Of a DNA stretch of 35,867 nt, positions 25,879-32,648 are shown piece after piece. The notes under the pieces are model-generated. The model searched no databases. It was given only the letters and a program-made list of their open reading frames with translations, and was not told the origin of the DNA. This DNA comes from Bacteroidales bacterium. GTDB taxonomy: Bacteria; Bacteroidota; Bacteroidia; Bacteroidales; UBA932. The position numbers and the translations under genes are program-made. The stretch is from the NCBI GenBank assembly GCA_022777585.1, contig JALFFZ010000041.1:1-35867 (forward strand), written 5' to 3'. Numbering within the stretch: position 1 is the stretch's first letter; each line of letters opens with the position of its first letter.

Positions 25879-25959
25879 GAAGCAGTCAGGCTGGGGATGA
25901 GGGCAAAGAACTTCGGCACAGATTTAGCAGCGACACAACATAATCAAATCCATTGCGTT

Positions 25960-27087
25960 ATGTTACGGAACAATCACTTAAGTTTTGCGGTGACGGGCAT
26001 ATTGTCGGTTGCCGCTTTATTGTTGTGCAATACTGGAAGCCGGGCCTGCACCGGAATATCATTTACAGCCAAGGATGGCTCAATTGTGGCCGCACGCTCA
26101 ATAGAATGGGCAGCGGAACGCCTTGACAGCAAATACGTTGTGGTACCGCGTGGCCACTCATTCACCTCATTCGCCCCTGAGGGCAATTCAGGTATGACTT
26201 TTACCTCCAGATATGGTTTCGTCGGGGTCAGGGTAATGTCGGACGATCTCGTCGTGGAGGGACTCAATGAAAAAGGTCTCAATGCCGGCCTGTTCTTCTT
26301 CCCGGGCTACGGCTCATACGAGGACTTCGACCCTTGCCTGAAATCCACCACACTCTGTGATTTTCAGGTAGTTGCATGGGCTCTATCATCATTCTCGACA
26401 GTTGCGGAGGTAATGGAAGCCCTGCCGAAACTTCACATTGTCGGCCTTGACAAGAACGTCGGTGCGGTTCACTGGAGATTCGCCGACAGGAGCGGCAGGC
26501 AGGCAGTTCTGGAAATCGTGGACGGCAAGCCTAATTTCTACGAGAATGAAATCGGCGTCCTGACCAACGCTCCGGGCTTCGAATGGCATCTGACAAACCT
26601 CGGAAATTATGTCAATCTCAAACAGGGCAATGCCGGAGAAAACATATGGAAGCCGGAAAAGTTCCGCGTCAATGCCCTCAGCGGCGGCTCAGGGATGTTA
26701 GGCCTGCCAGGTGATCCGACCTCCCCTTCCAGATTCGTCCGTGTCGCCGTATACAAGATGACATCTCCAACCCCGCAGAATGGCAAAGCCGCTGTCCTCC
26801 AATCTTTTAAGATTCTCGAATCAATGGTGATCCCAATCGGGATTGTGCAGAGCGAAAATGCCTCCATGAGCACCACAGGCACTGAAGGGAAAGCACAAGA
26901 CGGAATGCTGACCTCGACCCAGTTCACCACCGCCAGCGACGTGACCTCCCTGAAGTTCTACTATCGCACGATGGACAATTCCCGCATCCGATGCCTGGAC
27001 CTTGCCACCATAAACTTCGCCAAGGTGAAATACCGCAGCACACCCCTCGACCTGACAATGGAGGAATTCGAGATTATCCGGATTTAA
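25960..27087 (+). CDS. Linear-amide C-N hydrolase (choloylglycine hydrolase/penicillin V acylase family)
   Basis: The protein is an N-terminal-nucleophile hydrolase. A signal peptide ends at SRA, and cleavage exposes the catalytic cysteine (C30, start of CTGISFTAKDG). The family arginine follows in ARSIEW, which carries Glu where bile-salt hydrolases usually have Asp. LTNAPGFEWHLTNLGNY supplies the conserved Asn, and GLPGDPTSPSRFVR the later Arg. Substrates could be conjugated bile salts, penicillin V or N-acyl homoserine lactones. The sequence does not decide, and the family label should not be read as proven bile-salt hydrolysis. The ATG at 25960 was chosen because it puts the signal peptide at the N terminus; the longer reading from 25792 adds 56 atypical residues across the REP-like element. 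Confidence 0.88.
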   Translation: MLRNNHLSFAVTGILSVAALLLCNTGSRACTGISFTAKDGSIVAARSIEWAAERLDSKYVVVPRGHSFTSFAPEGNSGMTFTSRYGFVGVRVMSDDLVVEGLNEKGLNAGLFFFPGYGSYEDFDPCLKSTTLCDFQVVAWALSSFSTVAEVMEALPKLHIVGLDKNVGAVHWRFADRSGRQAVLEIVDGKPNFYENEIGVLTNAPGFEWHLTNLGNYVNLKQGNAGENIWKPEKFRVNALSGGSGMLGLPGDPTSPSRFVRVAVYKMTSPTPQNGKAAVLQSFKILESMVIPIGIVQSENASMSTTGTEGKAQDGMLTSTQFTTASDVTSLKFYYRTMDNSRIRCLDLATINFAKVKYRSTPLDLTMEEFEIIRI

Positions 27088-27162
27088 GATGACATCCGGG
27101 CTGAGCGGGATGCATCGAATGAGTTCATCAGGATTGCCAGCGCAGGTAAATGATAATGTCAA

Positions 27163-27198
27163 CGGGAGAGAATGATGATGGTCATCAATGCTCTCCCG
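27163..27198. terminator. Long hairpin between convergent genes, probable bidirectional terminator
   Basis: CGGGAGAG pairs with CTCTCCCG (8 bp). An inner TGATGA/TCATCA stem (6 bp, loop TGG) is set inside it with small internal bulges. It lies 75 bases after the hydrolase stop and 40 bases after the end of the lipoprotein operon. There is no clean T-run on either side, so factor-dependent termination, RNA protection or a dispersed palindrome are alternatives. A smaller AATAAG/CTTATT dyad follows at 27215-27232. Confidence 0.45.
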
Positions 27199-27238
27199 CT
27201 GGTGTACAATCCCCAATAAGCATATCCTTATTTATTCA

Positions 27239-30079
27239 TCACCAATCTGATGGTATGGAATCCATAAATGTACAATCATAAAAGCATTCAGTATAGTACG
27301 TAGGCGTTACAAAATGATCCGGAGCTTTCCATCTATCATAAAGGTGATACTTTACGCCGTCAATCACCGTGTACGGACTTTCCTGAGAAGAATGATTGCC
27401 GTCAAAACAGAACGTTTGGTGAAAAACAGTCACCCTTCGATTATTATCAAAAAGTGAGACAGGAATTATTTTCAGACCCAAACACCCTCGGAAACAATAT
27501 GCAAAACTAGCAACTTCTGGGCAACTTGAGAATATCTCCCCTGGAAGAGAGCTCAAGGAACTACAATATATAAAGGTCGCCGAAAAATCGGTAACTTCTG
27601 GATTCCCTCTGAATAAGCCTGCCGGCAAGGAAACTATTGAAGAGCAACTGTTAAACGCATCGCCGAATGACTTAGCTTTAGTATTGTTATAAAACAGGTC
27701 CTCTGGAATGTCCGCAAGATGTTTGCAATTATTAAACGTGTTCACAAATTCCGTTGCATCAACGGCCTTTGAAAACAAATCTTCACTTACACTATCAAGA
27801 GTGGTGCAATCTTTGAAGGATTCATTGAAACGCTTTACTTTCGTAAATGCCCCTACGGTATCTCCAGCGACATACTTTAGACTTGAGCATCCGAGAAACG
27901 CCTGCTCCATTTTCACAAGTCCAAGATTTCCCCACTGGAGAACAGCCCTGATGGCATTCCTGTCTGGCATACGAAAGGAAGACAGAGCATATACGCTCCC
28001 CGCTATTCTCACTTTATAATAGCCGTATTCTTTATATTCGTGTTTTATATACTGATCGGAATTATTCGCATCAATATTCTTATCAATATGGTCCATAGTA
28101 CCATCTCCCCAGTCCACATAGCAGTGACATTCTCCTGCGAGAGGAAGATATACCGTACTCCTATTAATTTCGTTGGCGGAAACTTCAATGACCATATCCA
28201 TGATTGAATCCATATCCTCAGAAAGCTGATGTATTATAATTTTCCCCTGTACAGTTTCACCATCCCCGGTATAGACAGGAATTTCTACTGACCTGTCAGA
28301 ATCTGTATAGTTTCTTTCCACTTTCACTTTCAGCTTATACGATTCACCCTCATTTTCCAATTCCCCAGACAGCCAAGTTGCTTCCGCGGGGATATCAACT
28401 TTGACACCTCGCGTTGAAGTCATATTCACCTCAATCATTTCTCCTATAGATGGGACAGTGAAGCCTGACTGATCTATTGTAAAATAAGCTGATGATTGAA
28501 TGATGGTTATTTGAGCATATGGTACAGAAGAATTGGTTATCGGCAATATGTTGATATAACCAACCCTGACGCTCTCCAACGTATTCGGTGCCACTTCAAA
28601 TTGCAATGTCTCACTAAGCATATCTGCTTTAGTACTCACCATCTTTATCCATTCATCACAACCTGATTCGAATGCAATTGTATGCTCAAAATTGTATGAA
28701 TATGGGACAGTAACAGTTCCTCCATACGGGCCGACACGATAAGTCAGGCCATCGTTGAAAGAGACTTTTCTTTCATAGAATTTAATCACTTTGACAACAG
28801 TATGCTGATCCATATCGGAAACAAGGACATTAATATAGCCATTCACATACGTTGTCGGACAAGTCACCTTGATTACTCCCGAATAATCGTTTGAAGGGGT
28901 TATTGACGTCTTGAAATATCCATCTGACGAAACAGTCACCAAGAGTTTCGATGCACCTCCACTGACCCTGTATCGAATACTGATAGTCTCTCCTGCCCCA
29001 ATGGCAGTCTCCTCCTCATCTGTCTCAAACGAAATCTGGATAGGGCTATACCGTGGCACCCTAAGTACCGTACCGTCTGTAAGCGTAAGTTCCACATAAC
29101 TAGTGTTTCTTACATCAACATTTTCAAAAATAGAATCCCCCTTGACGATAGCCTGGCTTAATTTAGACCATGTTGCTCCGTCATCATAAGACACCCACCA
29201 GTAATCTTCCTCTATTTTCAGTTGCGGGGTCGTCCCATCTTTGGCTCCGGCACGGACCTTCTCCCCAGAATCATTGAGCATCCATTCCCCATCAATAGTC
29301 CAATACCATTGACCATCAGAATCCTGGCGCACTGAAACCTCAGGAGAATGACCGTCCTCTCCATGATAGTTGGCCTGGCACAACTTCGTCCATGTTGCAC
29401 CATTGTTATAAGACACCCACCAGTAATCTTCCTCAATCTTCAGCTGAGGTGTTTCCCCATCAATGGCTGTAGCGCGGATTCTTTCTCCGCTGTCCGTCAA
29501 CATCCACTCACCATCAATAGTCCAATACCATTGACCATCAGAATCCTGTCGAACTGAAACCTCTGGGGAGTGACCATCCTCTCCATGATAGTTGGCCTGG
29601 CACAACTTGGTCCACGTAGTACCATTGTCATAAGACACATACCAATAATCACCCTCTATCTTCAACTGTGGGGTTGCTCCATCTATGGCCGTAGCACGAA
29701 TTCTTTCTCCGGAACTTGTAAGCATCCACTCACCATCAATAGTCCAATACCATTCGCCGTCAGTGTCTTGATGTACAGAAATTTCCGGAGTATGGCCATT
29801 TTCTCCATGATAAATGGATACATCTCCGCTCTTGTCAAAATGGAGTGTGTAACCTATCACCTTGCCATCCTCAGAAATTGCAGTGATAGACGAGACATAG
29901 TCTTTCGCCTCCAACGCTGTCACTATTGTCTGAAGGGCATCGATGCTGCCGTTTATCTTCGTAATCTGTTCCTTCAGGTCATCTATCTCCGAATGAAGTT
30001 CAGCTAATTCCTCCCTGAATATATTTGAACATCCAAGTACAATCATAGCGGCAGCTGAAAGTGAAACAAGTTTATTCAT
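27239..30079 (-). CDS. Large surface lipoprotein: coiled coil, tandem DUF4988-type repeats, BACON-like, PKD-like and leucine-rich repeats
   Basis: The chosen ATG at 30079 gives MNKLVSLSAAAMIVLGC with lipobox C17; the longer frame begins with a GTG at 30091. Then in order come: a coiled coil (about 18-60); a DUF4988-type region with a 74-residue unit repeated three times (about 94-306; WYWTIDGEWML, then TPQLKIE, then YWWVSY); an Ig-like stretch; two BACON-like domains ending ITIIQSS and IIIHQLS; a PKD-like domain (CYVDWGDG, then HEYKEYGYYKVRI); and five 27-residue repeats of the form F-x3-F-x2-C-x2-L-x3-P-x2-LF, as in BspA-type proteins. No catalytic motif is visible, so it is probably a binding or display protein. 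It is the last gene of the operon, 12 bases after the DUF3575 gene. Confidence 0.85.
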   Translation of the reverse strand: MNKLVSLSAAAMIVLGCSNIFREELAELHSEIDDLKEQITKINGSIDALQTIVTALEAKDYVSSITAISEDGKVIGYTLHFDKSGDVSIYHGENGHTPEISVHQDTDGEWYWTIDGEWMLTSSGERIRATAIDGATPQLKIEGDYWYVSYDNGTTWTKLCQANYHGEDGHSPEVSVRQDSDGQWYWTIDGEWMLTDSGERIRATAIDGETPQLKIEEDYWWVSYNNGATWTKLCQANYHGEDGHSPEVSVRQDSDGQWYWTIDGEWMLNDSGEKVRAGAKDGTTPQLKIEEDYWWVSYDDGATWSKLSQAIVKGDSIFENVDVRNTSYVELTLTDGTVLRVPRYSPIQISFETDEEETAIGAGETISIRYRVSGGASKLLVTVSSDGYFKTSITPSNDYSGVIKVTCPTTYVNGYINVLVSDMDQHTVVKVIKFYERKVSFNDGLTYRVGPYGGTVTVPYSYNFEHTIAFESGCDEWIKMVSTKADMLSETLQFEVAPNTLESVRVGYINILPITNSSVPYAQITIIQSSAYFTIDQSGFTVPSIGEMIEVNMTSTRGVKVDIPAEATWLSGELENEGESYKLKVKVERNYTDSDRSVEIPVYTGDGETVQGKIIIHQLSEDMDSIMDMVIEVSANEINRSTVYLPLAGECHCYVDWGDGTMDHIDKNIDANNSDQYIKHEYKEYGYYKVRIAGSVYALSSFRMPDRNAIRAVLQWGNLGLVKMEQAFLGCSSLKYVAGDTVGAFTKVKRFNESFKDCTTLDSVSEDLFSKAVDATEFVNTFNNCKHLADIPEDLFYNNTKAKSFGDAFNSCSSIVSLPAGLFRGNPEVTDFSATFIYCSSLSSLPGEIFSSCPEVASFAYCFRGCLGLKIIPVSLFDNNRRVTVFHQTFCFDGNHSSQESPYTVIDGVKYHLYDRWKAPDHFVTPTYYTECFYDCTFMDSIPSDW
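27431..27835 (-). repeat. Five 27-residue (81-bp) BspA-like leucine-rich repeats
   Basis: Five consecutive units share F at positions 3 and 7, Cys at 10, Leu/Ile at 13, Pro or Val near 16 and LF/IF near 20-21 (for example TDFSATFIYCSSLSSLP). The units differ enough to be old. They form a probable solenoid at the C-terminal end of the lipoprotein. Confidence 0.7.
29155..29800 (-). repeat. Three tandem copies of a 222-bp coding unit
   Basis: Copy 1 is 29800-29579, copy 2 is 29578-29357 and copy 3 is 29356 to about 29155, ending before its last few codons. Each encodes 74 residues. Copies 2 and 3 are almost identical over QDSDGQWYWTIDGEWML and beyond; copy 1 differs more. The unit is an exact multiple of three bases, so gain or loss of copies keeps the frame. 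Confidence 0.85.
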
Positions 30080-30091
30080 ATATTTAATCAC

Positions 30092-30649
30092 TTAAAATAC
30101 AACTGAAATGGTTAAAATTATGTTTTCCGGTCGGACAAAGAATCGTGAGCCTTTATCTCTAACTTCCATACATTTCGGACATTCATATAGTACATAATCC
30201 AAATATTTACCACACCATGCTCCCCAGCCGAAATCCATATTCAAATGCTTATTAATAATGAGAGTGTATCCAGCAGACAAGCCGCCACCAACAGAAGTGG
30301 ATTGTTCAAGAGCTGGACGCCATATTCCTGTACGCTCAACTTTCTGGAATCTTCCTTTTGCGCCAATCCACCATCCGGAATTTGCATACCACGGCCAATA
30401 CTTAATACCGGCTTCTGCTGATTTCATTTTGTTCCAGACATCCAGGTCAGACTTTTTGTCAGAAAACTCCCAGGGATTGTACTTCACACCTGCAAATAGC
30501 GAAAAATGCTGAGACACAGCTACGCCTACTTCCAGATTGGCAGTTCCGAGAAAAGACCAGTCCGCAAGATTCGTAGAAAGCGATACTCTCTGTGCAAAAG
30601 CCGACAGCGAGATAATGCAGAATACCAAGACCAATAGTTTTCGTTTCAT
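30092..30649 (-). CDS. DUF3575-family outer-membrane beta-barrel protein
   Basis: The 185-residue protein starts MKRKLLVLVFCIISLSAFAQ, a signal peptide without a lipobox cysteine. An eight-stranded-barrel-like pattern follows: VSLSTNLADWSFLGTANLEVGVAVSQ, FAGVKYNPWEF, AGIKYWPWY, WIGAKGRFQ, GLSAGYTLII, with a final VF-type C terminus. This matches DUF3575, a small barrel that in Bacteroidales accompanies fimbrial and other surface-assembly genes. The ATG at 30649 shares its first base with the stop of the OmpA-like gene (TGATG); an in-frame GTG at 30652 is the alternative. A role as outer-membrane partner of the OmpA-like protein is inference from pairing. Confidence 0.85.
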   Translation of the reverse strand: MKRKLLVLVFCIISLSAFAQRVSLSTNLADWSFLGTANLEVGVAVSQHFSLFAGVKYNPWEFSDKKSDLDVWNKMKSAEAGIKYWPWYANSGWWIGAKGRFQKVERTGIWRPALEQSTSVGGGLSAGYTLIINKHLNMDFGWGAWCGKYLDYVLYECPKCMEVRDKGSRFFVRPENIILTISVVF

Positions 30650-32604
30650 CACTCATCTTTATTTAGTCCATATGTCTTTATAAGGAATGATATTTCCGGA
30701 TCCAGATTCCCTCTGAAAACATACGAAGGGTTGTCACGACATGCATCCATATAGCACTGGACGGCCTTCTGATACTCTTCCGTTCTTGAATATGCTACCG
30801 CAAGCAGATAATTGACCTCTGCCGTACGATGCAAGGACTCGAGTATCTGAAGTGCACTCAAATTCCTGTCTGTAGCAAGGCAGGCAACGGCGGCATTGAA
30901 ATCTTTATATGGTAATAGAAACTTAATAGCAAGGTTGTAATCCATATCTTTCAATGCCTTAACTCCAGCCATATAGACAGTATCGAGTACAGTCGTGTTC
31001 ACTGTATCTTTCACCATACCCTTCCGGTGAAGGTGAAAATCAAATTTTACAGTCCTCAACCTCGGGTACAGTACAGATCTCATATAATTATAAGAAGGCA
31101 TTTTCTGCATCATCTGCTCCCTGTCATCAAGGTCCGGAATCAAAGACAGTTCACTGTACATAGATTTCTGGCCTTCTGACATAAGTGTATCCCGTATAAT
31201 CAGCATATCAAGCATATCCCAATTCTCTCCGGCACTATGGCTTATGAAGGGAACTTTGATACGGGCGTATTTGATAATATCACCAGATTCCCCTATAGTC
31301 AGTCCATTGGCAATCTCAAGAGAATCCTGATATGACTGCATAAAAGCATCGAGATACCTGGAAATAGAAATACTGCGTGCCTCTGAAAGTCTCTCATTCA
31401 CTGACACCTTGCCCTCAGGTGATGCAAATGCGGTCACAACAATCGAGTCCAGGTCAAATGACTTATTCTCCATCAATTGAGCAAGGTTCGTCTTGATTCT
31501 GGCCATCTCCTCGCGATTATGTCCTAAAGAAAGGTTGATATCGCTTTTCCCAAGGTCAAAATCCACATAACACGCTGTATTTGCTTCAACCCTACGTTCT
31601 ATCACTTTCTTGATATACCTCTCCCGATCATCTGCAAAAGCCGATATTGAACTGATATAGAATGTCAATGGTTCACTTTTATTCAAGTCATATATCTTGT
31701 TACCCTGCTCCCAGATATCGCCGGATAGAACAATATCCACCTTGCGCAGACGCGGTCTGGTATTAATTGTCTGAACATAATTGTACACAAAATCGCCCTT
31801 ATCGCTAACCATCACAGTATCAAGACGAATACCTTCAGACACAATTGGAGATTTCACATACTTTCTGTATTTCTTGTCCAATATCGACTTTCTGTGATCA
31901 TTCAACGACTTGGCAATCTTGTTGGTGTAATGTTCAATTGCTTGTTGTTCACTTACTCCAAAACAAGAAAGGAATTGCCCATCATCTACATATGATGAAT
32001 CATTCTTGAAAGAATACAGTTGTGGAATGTTCCGTTCAAGAAATGCCTCCAAGAGTCTAAGATTAATAAACCTTGTAGAATCCGACACAATCCTTGAGAG
32101 AAAACGCTCATACTGCTGATAGCCACGAAGTTGTTCCTTGCGATAAGTATTCCCCGTAATAATTACGGGGTCAAGCCTAAGGCTGTCATCCAGTATATAC
32201 ATATCTGGATAGAATCGGAGCTGCCACCGGCTATCCTGAATGCTAGCAGGCACAACAATATCAAAGGCGAGATCTACTTTACCTGCATGTTCAGACACAT
32301 TGCGGAATCGTGCTGTTACATAGGCGGCATCAATGACATCATTAATGACCATCTCCCCTGTTTCATCCTCCCGGATAGCCTTCATTATTAGCAATTCCTT
32401 GCCGTCATCATCCATGACTTTTAATGTGTCTCTTGCAATATCCCTTCTCTCAATCTCTGGCAATGCATTCATATCATTTCCGAGATTCAACTGGGCTTTT
32501 GCCTCATTACGGTGAAGTTGGTTCAGTTTTTTCTGAGTACCGCACTCAACGAAAACACAAACCAAAAAACACACAGGAATTAATCTACAAAGAGCAGATT
32601 TCAT
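30649..32604 (-). CDS. OmpA-like envelope protein with C-terminal TPR-like repeats
   Basis: The N terminus (from the ATG at 32604, MKSALCRLIPVCFLVC) is a signal with a possible lipid cysteine in FVEC. A glutamate just before the cysteine is atypical, so lipidation is uncertain. The long N-terminal half is beta-rich and resembles the region before OmpA domains in DUF3868-like proteins; I only suggest that family. About residues 335-420 hold an OmpA/Pal-like peptidoglycan-binding domain (CYVDFDLGKSDIN, then FASPEG, then NERLSEARSISISRYL). The last 100 residues form TPR-like helices (NLAIKFLLPYKDF, VNYLLAVAYSRTEEYQKAVQCY). The longer reading to 32664 overlaps the upstream gene and was rejected. 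It overlaps the DUF3575 gene by one base. Confidence 0.82.
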   Translation of the reverse strand: MKSALCRLIPVCFLVCVFVECGTQKKLNQLHRNEAKAQLNLGNDMNALPEIERRDIARDTLKVMDDDGKELLIMKAIREDETGEMVINDVIDAAYVTARFRNVSEHAGKVDLAFDIVVPASIQDSRWQLRFYPDMYILDDSLRLDPVIITGNTYRKEQLRGYQQYERFLSRIVSDSTRFINLRLLEAFLERNIPQLYSFKNDSSYVDDGQFLSCFGVSEQQAIEHYTNKIAKSLNDHRKSILDKKYRKYVKSPIVSEGIRLDTVMVSDKGDFVYNYVQTINTRPRLRKVDIVLSGDIWEQGNKIYDLNKSEPLTFYISSISAFADDRERYIKKVIERRVEANTACYVDFDLGKSDINLSLGHNREEMARIKTNLAQLMENKSFDLDSIVVTAFASPEGKVSVNERLSEARSISISRYLDAFMQSYQDSLEIANGLTIGESGDIIKYARIKVPFISHSAGENWDMLDMLIIRDTLMSEGQKSMYSELSLIPDLDDREQMMQKMPSYNYMRSVLYPRLRTVKFDFHLHRKGMVKDTVNTTVLDTVYMAGVKALKDMDYNLAIKFLLPYKDFNAAVACLATDRNLSALQILESLHRTAEVNYLLAVAYSRTEEYQKAVQCYMDACRDNPSYVFRGNLDPEISFLIKTYGLNKDE

Positions 32605-32648
32605 CGACCTATACACCTTGTAAGAAATATTTGAGAAATGACACTGGA

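Noticed and set aside
25792..25959. N-terminal extension of the Ntn hydrolase
   Set aside because: It would put 56 residues ahead of a clear signal peptide and run through the REP-like palindrome; the ATG at 25960 exposes the catalytic cysteine correctly.
29155..29800. Repeats suggestive of a CRISPR array
   Set aside because: The units are 222 bp, directly adjacent without spacers and within an open frame, so they are protein repeats.
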